A stretch of DNA of 64,000 nt from Macrostomum hystrix (Eukaryota; Platyhelminthes; Macrostomidae). The notes under the pieces are model-generated. The model made no database searches. It saw only the letters and a program-made list of their open reading frames with translations, and was not told where the DNA came from. The stretch covers positions 8,292,501 through 8,356,500 of the forward strand of contig CATNEN010000003.1 of NCBI GenBank assembly GCA_950097015.1, given 5' to 3'. Of this stretch, positions 24,701 through 34,140 are shown piece after piece (the first letter of the stretch is position 1; each line of letters starts with the position of its first letter). A program made the position numbers and the translations under genes.

Positions 24701-24749
24701 CGGATCGGGTTCTAGTTCTGCATCCTACAGACAGCTCATTGGACGATGA
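15760..24749 (+). CDS. ZMYND8: ZMYND8 homologue (PHD-bromo-PWWP-MYND)
   Basis: A chromatin reader and corepressor adaptor. Exons: 15760-15964, 16758-17225, 17920-18593, 20630-21000, 22647-22978, 23606-23839 and 23920-24749. All phases match, giving 1037 residues (human about 1,190). The N-terminus is acidic and low-complexity. A PHD finger starts near residue 268 (CWRC, CAAC, HHRC and CSDC pairs, with an Ala/Gly/Ser insert). A bromodomain spans about 367-470, with AEAKWLLHNCIVYNGSQ carrying the acetyl-lysine asparagine. A PWWP domain begins near 491 (HPLVWARLRHWPQWPGK). A coiled coil lies at about 867-946, and a MYND finger at about 948-985 ([20 protein letters not shown]). The KKKQWC-MYND block is closer to ZMYND8 than to ZMYND11. 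Start: ATG at 15760 begins SDEVVT; an in-frame upstream ATG at 15646 is less likely because an acceptor-like site lies at 15712. Introns 2-5 each hold a different minisatellite and intron 1 a SINE. Confidence 0.93.
16108..16430 (-). mobile_element. tRNA-derived SINE, near full length
   Basis: Best-preserved copy of the window's SINE family, on the minus strand in ZMYND8 intron 1. The head at the right end reads GGTGGCAGAGCGGTTAACGC (A box TGGCAGAGCGG) and then AAGTTCGATTCC (B box), 34 nt apart, as in a tRNA-derived RNA polymerase III promoter. The body contains CAAGGCACAGTGAGAGTGTA, GAAAGTCAGGGCAGATGTAC and TGCTCAGGAGTCAG. The tail ends near CACTAAATGATGTGC. Related copies are at 12328, 27955, 41103 and 48313-48726. 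Confidence 0.9.
17275..17885. repeat. 29-bp minisatellite in ZMYND8 intron 2
   Basis: About 20 copies of a 29-bp unit, GGTCATTTGGGATCAGATAG plus ATGGTCATT, with occasional GGGTTAAAATCG substitutions. It fills nearly all of the 694-bp intron 17226-17919. The core GTCATTTGGGATCAGAT is shared with sequence at 13116 in SLC35C1 intron 2. Confidence 0.93.
18775..20526. repeat. 32-bp palindrome-bearing minisatellite, about 55 copies
   Basis: The 32-bp unit joins GAATTGGTGTACCAATTC, two 8-bp complementary arms around a 2-nt centre, to AGGTTTCTATTTAG. Variants keep the symmetry: GGTGCACC makes the centre fully palindromic. Some units end AATTGAGG or AATTAAGC. The array lies in ZMYND8 intron 3 (18594-20629), between the exon coding most of the bromodomain and the exon coding its last helix and the PWWP domain. 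Transcripts could fold into a row of hairpins. Confidence 0.95.
21105..22315. repeat. 30-bp minisatellite in ZMYND8 intron 4
   Basis: About 40 copies of CACAATCTTCAGTTTAATCC plus CATTTTATTC, with T/C variation and a 28-bp form lacking two bases. It fills most of the 1,646-bp intron 21001-22646. The core CAGTTTAATCCCATTTT recurs in the next intron's array. Confidence 0.95.
23025..23590. repeat. 34-bp minisatellite in ZMYND8 intron 5
   Basis: Units of about 34 bp (GAGTTTGATCCCAATTTCTT plus TCCTAGATCCTCAT) alternate with a second type, CCAGTTTAATCCCATTTTCT plus ATCCAAGATTCTTA. This gives a higher-order period of about four units. The second type shares 17 nt with the intron-4 array. It fills intron 22979-23605. 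Confidence 0.92.
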
Positions 24750-26190
24750 TTGATTAGTTTTATTAATCTAACATTTATAATGCTTTTCTCCTATCGGTTG
24801 TATCTAGCTAGAATTAATTCAGAAAATCATATTCAAAGTTCTCTACTTCTTAGTAGAGTAGTAGGAGTGTTGTAGCGATAATAATATATATTCAGACAGT
24901 CCCTAAATCACTCAAATTCTAATAAATAGCCACGATATATGTATATGTATATGTCACTTTATTTCCTGATATTGTAGCTCAATAAACCAATGTAACAGAC
25001 TATTTCGAATGTTGATAAACGGTGCTTCATATGATTATGTAACTTGTTATAAGGTCCAGTAAGCCAGTAAGATCAAGCAAGACGCTTTAGATTTGTTTGA
25101 ATCTGTTCGATAGCAAGCCTGTCTCCAATGTTTATGTTTTACCTGTTTATAGTTCATTAGTATGTTTTGAAAAAAACAATATGATTTTTGTTTCCGTTTT
25201 TACACTCTTAGCACTGGTTTATCTACAGTTCACTAGGTTTCATAAACTACAGTTGTCCTGTCTGCTTTGTTTTCAAATTCATTGAAACTTTTTTTATTTA
25301 AAAAGCACACATTGCTTAAATTGTTCATTCCTTATGCGTGTGTTATACTTTTTTTCAATTTCAATAAACCTACTCGTGTAATAACAACATAATATGTTTA
25401 CTTAAATCATTATTTTGCATCATCGTTATCATAAGTTTTTACTTTCAGTAGTATAATAGTGCACATTTTGTTTCCCTATCGGATTTAGGAAGTTCTTTAA
25501 ATTAAAAGAACTTTAAGTTTTTCTCTCTTTTATTTAATCTTTTGTAAATAACCCAGACTTTGCTAAGTGATTATTAATTATTTAAATTTGTGTGAAAGCT
25601 TTCAATTTACTTTTAGGAATAAGAAAAAATTAAAATTAATTAATGCGCCTGCTTGCCCATGTTAGTTGAATCAGTCTTTTTAATTTAAAACGTCATTTGT
25701 CATTTAAGCAACTTGCACAACTGAGTGTTCTGTTCAATTCAATAAAGTGTACTTTTATTCGTTCAATAATTTTTTTAGCATAAAGTTGCACCTATATGTG
25801 TATGCTTTTGTGTACTCTGATAATATAGTTAATTGTTGAAGTCTCAGAGAAGTGTACAGCACATTTTTGTTTGTCTAGTTTTCCCTGCCACTAAAAAAAT
25901 AACAAAACGGTTTCTTGTGTTTTTCTGTTTGTATACATATTTGTCACTTTATTTGTCTGTTTTTTATGAAATCAGCAACAAAATCAGTGTCTCCCTATCG
26001 TACATAATATACGAATTTTTCGTCACTTCATAATTCATTTTTTATAGTTTCCTTAATTATAATGTAATACCCATTGCTATGAAAACATGCGTTTGTTCAA
26101 TAATCCCCTGTTACTGTGAAGAAACAGTTTTAATAAAAGATAAAAACCAACTGTTCCGTGAAAAATTCTGCCCCATTGTCTTTTGGTGTT
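24750..26190. other. ZMYND8 3' UTR and AT-rich intergenic DNA
   Basis: After the stop at 24749 the sequence is AT-rich, with several AATAAA or CAATAAAC poly(A)-type motifs (near 24980, 25362 and 25740). No exon with coding character was found on either strand. Confidence 0.5.
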
Positions 26191-26197
26191 TTCATGA

Positions 26198-27365
26198 GCC
26201 AAGTGTGGGATAACTGCAGTTAAGAATGCCAAGTGAGGGATAACTGCACTTTAGAAGGCCAAGTATGGGATAACTGCAGTTTAGAAGGCCAAGTGTGGGA
26301 TAGCTGCAGTTAAGAAGGCCAAGTGTGGGATAGCTGCAGTTTAGAAGGCCAAGTGTGGGATAGCTGCAGTTAAGAAGGCCAAGTGTGGGATAACTGCAGT
26401 TTAGAATGCCAAGTGAGGGATAACTGCAGTTTAGAAGGCCAAGTGTGGGATAACTGCAGTTAAGAAGGCCAAGTGTGGGATAGCTGCAGTTAAGAAGGCC
26501 AAGTGTGGGATAACTGCAGTTTAGAATGCCAAGTGAGGGATAACTGCAGTTTAGAAGGCCAAGTGTGGGATAACTGCAGTTAAGAAGGCCAAGTGTGGGA
26601 TAGCTGCAGTTAAGAAGGCCAAGTGTGGGATAGCTGCAGTTTAGAAGGCCAAGTGTGGGATAGCTGCAGTTAAGAAGGCCAAGTGAGGGATAACTGCAGT
26701 TTAGAAGGCCGTGTGGGATAACTGCAGTTAAGAAGGCCAAGTGTGGGATAGCTGCAGTTAAGAAGGCCAAGTGTGGGATAGCTGCAGTTTAGAAGGCCAA
26801 GTGTGGGATAGCTGCAGTTTAGAAGGCCAAGTGTGGGATAACTGCAGTTTAGAATGCCAAGTGAGGGATAACTGCAGTTTAGAAGGCCAAATGTGGGATA
26901 GCTGCAGTTTACTAAGTCAATTGTGAGATAACTGCAGTTTAGAAGGCCAAGTGTGGGATAACTGCATTTTAGAAGGCCAAGTGTGGGATAACTGCAGTTT
27001 AGAAGGCCAAGTGTGGGATAACTGCAGTTTAGAATGCCAAGTATGAGATAACTGCAGTTTAGAAGGCCAAGTGTGGGATAACTGCAGTTTAGAAGGCCAA
27101 GTGTGGGATAACTGCAGTTTAGAAGGCCAAGTGTGAGATAACTGCAGTTTAGAATGCCAAGTGTGGGATAACTGCATTTTAGAAGGCCAAGTGTGGGATA
27201 ACTGCAGTTTAGAATGCCAAGTATGAGATAACTGCAGTTTAGAAGGCCAAGTGTGGGATAACTGCAGTTTAGAAGGCCAAGTGTGGGATAACTGCAGTTT
27301 AGAAGGCCAAGTGTGAGATAAATACAGTTTAGAAGGCCAAGTGTGGGATAAATACAGTTTAGAAG
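26198..27365. repeat. 30-bp minisatellite, about 39 copies
   Basis: Unit of 30 bp: AAGGCCAAGTGTGGGATAAC plus TGCAGTTTAG, with GATAGC, GTGAGG and TTAAGAA variants. It lies between ZMYND8 and the RUN-PDZ-PTB gene. An acceptor-like AACTTCAG occurs at about 27420 before the next gene, so the array could sit in a 5'-UTR intron of that gene. Stop-free stretches on the minus strand result from the 30-bp period and are not genes. Confidence 0.95.
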
Positions 27366-27553
27366 GCGAATGCATATAAATTGGGAATAATATGTAATTT
27401 AACTAACTTACAAACTTCAGGTCTCATCCCGTTATTAGCGCACTAAGCCATCATCAAATGCCTTCTCGATCTAGCAAATTAGTCGATAAATATTAGCAAA
27501 AAGAATCTTCGAAAGCAACCCAAAGCAGATAGACAGCTCTGGTCCGTTATAAA

Positions 27554-30234
27554 ATGTCGGTCTCCGATCCACTGCTCAAGCGACTCAAGCAGCACGTCCT
27601 ATCGTTGCGCACAGTTGGCGACTCACCGGGAGCCGACATCGCCGACAATCATCCCAGCCTAGAGCCGCTATGCTCAACTCTAGAAGAGATCCTAGCCAAA
27701 GGTTTGAGACAGTCTGCCGGCTTGTTCTCTGCTAATCGGGACGCTTATCATTGGCTGTTTTTGCTGCCAGACCTGTGCTTGAGATACTCGCAGAGAATTG
27801 GCGTTCCGACTGGAGACCGTCACAGCGGCGGTCTGGACTTTCAACAGGTCCCCGGCGCTGGCGGCATCGACTGTCTGGGCGGTGGTCACCTGCATCCTGG
27901 TGTGGAGGCTGCTATACAGGTGATTAAGGCTACTATTGTATGGTTTGGGTAAGGGGTGAGTGGCAGATCGGTGTAACGCCTCTCGCGCCAAGGTGCTCGA
28001 TTCCGCGGCGAGGCCACATTCGTTTGGAACGATTGTCGTACGATTTGCGCCCTTTAGGTCCAATCTCGAAGGCACAGTGAAAGTGATAAATTCAGGGCAG
28101 ATGTACACACCTGTGTGAGTGTGTGCGCCTCACTGGCTGCGTGTCAACCGTCACTAAATGTTATTCCAGTGCCCACAGCCCTTCTGCAAAAAAAATTATC
28201 AAGGATCAAGTGTACAAGTTTTGGGCCAAGTATACTAGTTTTGGGTCAAGCGTACAAGATTTGGGTCAAGCGTACAAGATTTGGATCAAGCGTACAAGTT
28301 TTAGGTCAAGCGTACAAGATTTAACTAAAGCATATCTATGCCAGATTAAAATTCCAATTTCGTGTGCTATCCAAACACTCCCCCATGCTCAGTGCGCCAA
28401 ATCCGAGCCTCGAGTGCGCGAGCCGCTGGGCCGCGGTCGCCTCCTAATTCGCTGCCTCCTTCAGCGCCGACTCATCCACTGGCCGGTGTTAGTCCTCTGC
28501 CGAGTACTGCGACAGGCTGCCGAGTTCTACGACGATCTTTACTCGATTGTTGGCAACGACATTCTAGCCGAGATTCTAGCCAGCCTGCTGTTGGAACTCG
28601 CCAAGGCCAAGTTCGCTTTGAACCTGCGCAATGCCGCCTTCCTTGATTGCAGCTGGTCACTGCCGCGCTACTGCTACTATGAATTTGTGCCCTGCAGCAA
28701 ACTTGGACTGCATATCATCTGCGTTCAGGGTTACCAGGTCTGTCTGTACTGGCTTTGTCTCTGTACTGGCTGTCTCTGTCCGTACAGGGTCTGTACTGGC
28801 TGTCTGTTTGCACTTAGTGTCTGTCTGTACTGGGTGTCTGTTTGCACTTAGTGTCTGTCTGTACTGGGTGTCTGTTTGCACTTGGTGTCTGTAGTGGATG
28901 ACTGTCTGTACTGGCTGTCTCTGTCTGTTCTGGTTGTCTGTTTGCACTTGGTGTCTGTCTGAGTGTCTATACTTGTGACTGCCTGTCCTGGGTGTCTGTA
29001 CTAGGTTTCTGTCTGTACCGGCTGTCTGTGTCTGCTAGGTGTCTTTGAGTCTGCCCTGTCTGTCGGGCTACTCTATGGCGATAAAAGTGCCACATAATAT
29101 CATCCCAGGTAGTGGAGGCTCTCCTGCCCGGCTCCGTAGCCGCCGAAGATGCCAAGATAGAACCGGGCGATATTCTAGACGAACTACTAGGCCAATGCGT
29201 CAAGCACAATGGCGCCAAGATTCGGCGCCTAATGAAAGACAACCAGGGCTGGCCGGTGCCAACCTGGTTTATTAAGGCCCGCCTGACCGACGCCAGCCTT
29301 TACCAGCCGCTGCTGCACATGCTCAAGGCTGCTGGCCAAGCCGGCCTCTTGAATCACGTGCGCAGGCACCCGGATGCCCCGAGGGTAAGCAGCTTGGAGT
29401 GATATAACAGGTTAACTAGCCGTGTCTAACAGGTTAACTAGCCGTGTCTAACAGGTTAACTAGCCATGTCTAACAGTTTAACTAGCCATATCTAACAGGT
29501 TAACTAGCCGTGTCTAACAGGTTAACTAGCCATGTCTAACAGGTTAACTAGCCGTGTCTAACAGGTTAACTAGCCATGTCTAACAGGTTAACTAGCCATA
29601 TCTAACAGGTTAACTAGCCATATCTAACAGGTTAACTAGCCATATCTAACAGGTTACCAACCCTCTTATTCAGGTGCATCGCGGTGCCATTCCTGGCGTC
29701 AACTTCGACGACGACCCGGCGCTCAGCCAGCTTGGCGCCGCAGCCTCCGACGACGGCTTCCGCCAGCAGCCGCCTCTGCCGATTCACGCCCGCCTAGACG
29801 AGGACGCCTCGGACGACATTCCGGCAGCCAATCCGGACATGGCGCCGACCTACTCGGTGCGCTACGTCGGCAGCTTGCCTATGGGGGCCAACGGTGGAGT
29901 CTCAGCCATCGAGCCGGGCATTCAGCGAGTCTTAGCCGCCTACTCGGATCCTTCAGTCTACCGTTTATGCCGACTCGAACTAGACGAGAAGGAGGTGATC
30001 GCGATGGACTCAACCACCGGGGAGGTGCTGCTGCGTCACGCCTATCCCCAGATTGCGTCTTGCGGCAGGCGCCTAGACTGCGTCAAGTTTGTGGCCTACA
30101 TGGGCGGCGAGACCACGTGTACTATCGCCCGCGACTTCCACTGTCACGTGTTTGAGGCCAGAAGCGACTACGAATCGCGCACTATTCTCTGCAGCATTGC
30201 GCAAGGCTTCGAGCGCACACATTGGGCCCTGTGA
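27554..30234 (+). CDS. RUN-PDZ-PTB scaffold protein
   Basis: Exons 27554-27919, 28393-28737, 29109-29384 and 29674-30234 (stop TGA) all join in phase 0 and give 515 residues. Residues about 20-200 look like a RUN domain: the N-terminal LKRLKQHVL helix, HWLFLLPDLCLRY, then GRGRLLIRCLLQRRL in the position of the RUN G-R-G-R block, and the final LLLELAKAKFALNLRN. Residues about 220-315 look like a PDZ domain (LGLHIICV, then EALLPGSVAAEDAKIEPGD). Residues about 387-515 form a PTB/PID domain (YSVRYVGSLPM to SIAQGFE near the C-terminus). RUN domains usually bind small GTPases, and PDZ and PTB domains bind peptide tails. The protein is therefore probably a cytosolic adaptor linking GTPase signalling to membrane proteins. 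That role is inferred from the domains. I cannot name an orthologue. The donor after exon 2 (CAG|GTCTGT) is weak. Confidence 0.85.
27955..28160 (+). mobile_element. tRNA-derived SINE copy, internally deleted
   Basis: Plus-strand copy in intron 1 of the RUN-PDZ-PTB gene. The head reads GAGTGGCAGATCGGTGTAAC (degenerate A box) and then GTGCTCGATTCCGCGGCGAG (B box). The body keeps GGCACAGTGAAAGTG and CAGGGCAGATGTACACACCT. The tail ends at CGTCACTAAATG. Several body segments present in the 16108 copy are missing. Confidence 0.82.
28200..28330. repeat. 20-bp minisatellite, about 6 copies
   Basis: Short array of GCGTACAAGATTTGGGTCAA with TTTT/GATT variants, in intron 1 of the RUN-PDZ-PTB gene, directly after the SINE. 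Confidence 0.85.
28738..29070. repeat. TGTCTG-rich repeat in intron 2
   Basis: Irregular repeat built from TGTCTGTACTGG, TGTCTGTTTGCACTTGG and CTGTCTCTG blocks. It fills intron 2 (28738-29108) of the RUN-PDZ-PTB gene from its first base, so the weak donor GTCTGT is itself a repeat-like motif. Unit length varies from about 12 to 31 bp. Confidence 0.8.
29400..29655. repeat. 22-bp minisatellite in intron 3
   Basis: About 11-12 copies of AACAGGTTAACTAGCCGTGT plus CT (22 bp, with A/G and G/A variants). It almost fills the 289-bp intron 29385-29673 of the RUN-PDZ-PTB gene. In the sense direction each unit contains CTAACAG directly followed by GTTAAC, an acceptor-like motif abutting a donor-like one. 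Confidence 0.92.
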
Positions 30235-31004
30235 CCAGCTGCCTGCTATCGGATCATTTTACTCTCTTTTGAAATTCAGATTTTTTTATTTAGAGACTAC
30301 TAGCAGTAATCTAAGAGACATTTTTTCTAGTCTTGTTTTTTTCTAATTTCTAAAAATGTTTTATTATTTTTTGTTCATTCCTTTGCATTAATAAGATTGC
30401 AGTCAATGAATAAGTTTCCTTTGAAATAGCTATGTTTTAGTGCCAGCAAATATTCCTTGCTGTCCTGTGTCAAACGGTATCAGCAGCAGTCAGTGTATTG
30501 GCCTTTCCTAAACTTCAGTTAGAATTTTTTGTTTGTTTGTTTATTCTGTTTATAATTTATTCTGTTTGTTTTCTTACACTGTCATTCCTCAATAATATTG
30601 TAATATATAGATAATTTCCTTTTTGTAAACTGTCAAATGACTTATTATATTTGAGAACAAAGTATGTAAAAGTATAATAAGAGCAGGCTTCCATATTTTA
30701 ATATCGCATCGTTCATTATCATCAAATTGCATTCCTATCATCAGCTACCTGAAGCTTGTAAAACAGTAGACTACCATTACAGCTTGGTGTCTTATTATCA
30801 ATTTTATGTGGCGAAAAATGCCCAATATACTACTGTTTTAGTTGAAAATTATTATACGTAAATTGTCAACTGTAGATGTTGAATCGTGTTAATTCTTTTG
30901 CTACGAGCTTATTTCAGCACGGCAAATCGATTATGTACCGAAAGACTTATAATAATCAGCCAAATGAGAGTTTAATGATAAATAAAATTAATCTACCAGA
31001 ATAA
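30235..31004. other. 3' UTR and AT-rich intergenic DNA
   Basis: T-rich sequence after the RUN-PDZ-PTB stop codon; no exons seen. An ATAAATAAAATT stretch near 30980 could serve as a poly(A) signal, but it lies right beside the next minisatellite. Confidence 0.45.
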
Positions 31005-31795
31005 CGATAAGAATCTACCAGAATAACCATAAGAATCTACCAGAATAACCATAAGAATCTACCAGAATAACGATAAGAATCTACCAGAATAACCATAAGA
31101 ATCTACCAGAATAACCATAAGAATCTACCAGAATAACGATAAGAATCTACCAGAATAACGATAAGAATCTACCAGAATAACCATAAGAATCTACCAGAAT
31201 AACCATAAGAATCTATAAGAAAAACGGTGAGAATCTACCAGAGTAACTAACAAAATCTACCAGAAAAAAAACGATGAAAATCTACCTGAGAATCTACCAC
31301 TATAATGAAGAGAATCTAACAGAATAACCATCAGAATCTACCACTATAATGAAGAGAATCTAACAGAATAACGATCAGAATCTACCACTATAATGAAGAG
31401 AATCTAACAGAATAACCATCAGAATCTACCACTATAATGAAGAGAATCTAACAGAATAACCATCAGAATCTACCACTATAATGAAGAGAATCTAACAGAG
31501 TAACGATCAGAATCTACCACTATAATGAAGAGAATCTAACAGAATAACCATCAGAATCTACCACTATAATGAAGAGAATCTAACAGAATAACCATCAGAA
31601 TCTACCACTATAATGAAGAGAATCTAACAGAATAACCATCAGAATCTACCACTATAATGAAGAGAATCTAACAGAATAACGATCAGAATCTACCACAATA
31701 ATGATGAGAATCTAACAGAATAACGATCAGAATCTACCACAATAATGATGAGAATCTAACAGAGTAACGATCAGAATCTACCACAATAATGATGC
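31005..31795. repeat. 22-bp and 44-bp minisatellite
   Basis: The first part (to about 31210) has 22-bp units, AAGAATCTACCAGAATAACC plus AT. The second part has a 44-bp dimer (AATCTACCACTATAATGAAG plus AGAATCTAACAGAATAACCATCAG), so the array has evolved a higher-order dimer from the 22-bp unit. It lies between two genes that converge on it. Confidence 0.92.
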
Positions 31796-32229
31796 AAATT
31801 CAGCAAATAACTGAAAAGATGCATCAGAACAATGTCCTGTAAAGTGACTTTATTCTGCCAAGCGTTAAACCCAATATATATATATATATTGCTGTTCGTT
31901 TCGTACATAAGTGTAAATGTTTTCAAGTCCAAAAGAATGTAGGCATCGAATCACAAGATCGTCACAGTCAAATAACTCAATAGCTTTAGTTTATAGCTTA
32001 GTGATCGTAAGAAAATCGAAAAGATCAAAACGAAAGTACGCGCGTCGTTTAAACGTCACACTCGACGCTTCCGTTTTTAGCAGCCATCTTAGACTGTACG
32101 TCTTTGAAGAAACGATTGCAGAATTCATATTACAGTATCATTTACGTATATAAAAGATAGGCTTTTAGAGTAGCTTGCCTTCATGGGAAATGCATTATTA
32201 TCAGTGTCCATGCAGTTGCCATCTGCATC

Positions 32230-32703
32230 TTAGTTATTATTGCAAACGTCATCAAAGTCGCTGGGCACGCTGCCATAGCTAGACGCCTCCGAGCTGTTCG
32301 AGCTGTGCACATTGCCAGAAGATTTCTCCGGCTCCAAGAATTTGCTCAAGCTCAGTCGGGTCTTGCGCAACTTCTTCGCCTGAGAGATTCGAGCCAACCT
32401 GTGCGGTGGAAACGGCTTTTCATTCGACTGAGCTGCTTCCTCATCCCTCTGATTGTCAACGGCAGTCGATAGGACGTCCGTCTCGTTGCCGCCTCCGACT
32501 GCGCCTAGAAGAGACGAGTGTTCATCGTAGGTGAACACTGGCGAGTGTTCGCTGTTCCGCTGTTCCACTGGCTGCTGCTGCTGCTCATGTTTCTTATCAT
32601 CCACCTTCGCCTCATCATTAACATCTGGCTTCGACTGTTTATTCTTCTCCCGCTTCTCACTTTGTTCCTTCTGATTTTGCTGCTCATTTCCTAGGTTGAC
32701 CAT
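32230..32703 (-). CDS. Small charged protein of unknown function
   Basis: A single-exon reading frame of 157 residues on the minus strand; I do not recognise a family. Residues 1-50 are rich in Gln, Lys and Glu. A middle stretch (VFTYDEHSSLLGAVGGG) is followed by an acidic part, then a basic stretch with the sequence RLARISQAKKLRKTRLSLSKFL. The C-terminus is Ser-rich (NSSEASSYGSVPSDFDD). There are no membrane segments or signal peptide, and it is probably intrinsically disordered. The start is ATG at 32703, with G at +4. An acceptor-like AAGTTTTAG ends two bases before the ATG, so the coding exon probably follows a 5' intron or a trans-splice. The GC-richer composition against AT-rich flanks and the steady amino-acid pattern support a real gene. 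Confidence 0.6.
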   Translation of the reverse strand: MVNLGNEQQNQKEQSEKREKNKQSKPDVNDEAKVDDKKHEQQQQPVEQRNSEHSPVFTYDEHSSLLGAVGGGNETDVLSTAVDNQRDEEAAQSNEKPFPPHRLARISQAKKLRKTRLSLSKFLEPEKSSGNVHSSNSSEASSYGSVPSDFDDVCNNN

Positions 32704-34140
32704 GACTAAAACTTTGATATAACAGTGTGCGGGTCGGGTAAAAAATTAGCTTCAAAATAATCTTCGTCTACTTTCACCTTGAAACTATATATTTAAATAG
32801 ACTTCAACATTTATCGTCGTGACTTGCAGTGCAGCAATATTCTGCTGCGAATTTTACCATAGAATGGAACTTTCGTTGAAAAGACGTAGACTATTATTTT
32901 TTATGTGGACAAATAATGCAGATTGAAATATAATTTTCTAAACATTTTAATGTTTGGGCACATTAAACAGCCAGTGCCAGTGCAAGCAAAGATTGCTCAA
33001 GCTGTCTTAGAGAATCAACAATTCAGCGTAACGCGAGGGTCTAAGGGTAGCGGTGTGGGGGCGCAGCCCCTATGGAAGACGACTACCCTTTTATTGAAGT
33101 CTTTAAATACTAGCTAAGCTGCAATATATAACTCATAGTTAATCCGGTGGAACAAAGTAGTGTAGGGTCCACACTTTCATAGTCAAATACAGCGACTCCC
33201 GTACCTAGCTCGAATATACTGCTATATATACCACTCCGCTTTTTAGAAATAAATCAATCATTCAATTCATTTATCAATTTAGCATAAGCACAAGTAGCTA
33301 GACGTTGTGTACCCGAATTTATTTGCTTATATACCTTTTCTGATTATATAATTATTGGTTTTCAGTATTTATTCGAAGCTGAATTCGACAATGAAAACAT
33401 AATACTAGCAAGTAGCGATAGTTTTGTGATTGAAACTGATTAAATATAAAATTTAATTAAATACTAAAGAAAGAAAGGCAAAAATCAAAATATTCACAAT
33501 TCAATAGCATAACAGTGCGTTGAGTGTCTTTATAAAATTTAGTTAACTACTTGTACATTTTAAATTTGAAAAGTGGTGGACTAAGCATGTTGCTAAAAAT
33601 AGAATCAAATTATTCATTTACTCACGATACCAGCCAATAGGAACCGTTGAATGTAATGTCCAAATTCTAAAAATAGATCATCATAGATTGATAAACAGGC
33701 AAATCAAATCCAATTGGTTAAAATTGTACACAGGACGCGAGTGTACTTTAAACACAAAGCACATTTATTAGTAATGAAAAATATTATGTACAGACATCGA
33801 TAAAAAACGAATGAAATTCCAAAGTGCTTCCGTAATAAATGTAATAAATGTATATTAAAGGAGCAGTTGTTTTGTTAATAGACAAACAATGAATGCAGAT
33901 AATAGGTTAGCAGAAAAAAGCAAGCATATCAAATATAAAAGTACTTCCTAAAGTAACAGGATACAGAACTATGCGAATTACGAGCGTGCAGTGTACAATT
34001 ATTATTCAGTCCATGGACTGGGCTGGCCACATCACCCAAAAAAATTTCTACCCCAGCTGATGCTGGTACCCGATTTTCACAGAAGTACAAATGAAACCTT
34101 CTTAAGTTTTTATAATAATAAATCAAGTAATTATTGTTTC
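32704..34140. other. AT-rich intergenic DNA with a possible SINE fragment
   Basis: No gene seen. At 34011-34085 is CAGCTGATGCTGGTACCCGA flanked by CCATGGACTGGGCTGG, resembling the GGTACC-containing body of a widespread invertebrate SINE type; a similar block is at 39681-39790. At 33026-33092 a GC-rich patch, GGTGTGGGGGCGCAGCCCCT, lies between the complementary ends AAGGGTAG and CTACCCTT. The right end is probably the 3' UTR of the tetraspanin gene. Confidence 0.4.

Noticed and set aside
26192-27375. Repeat-encoded minus-strand frames of 150-190 codons
   Set aside because: They are products of the 30-bp minisatellite, without flanking coding sequence.
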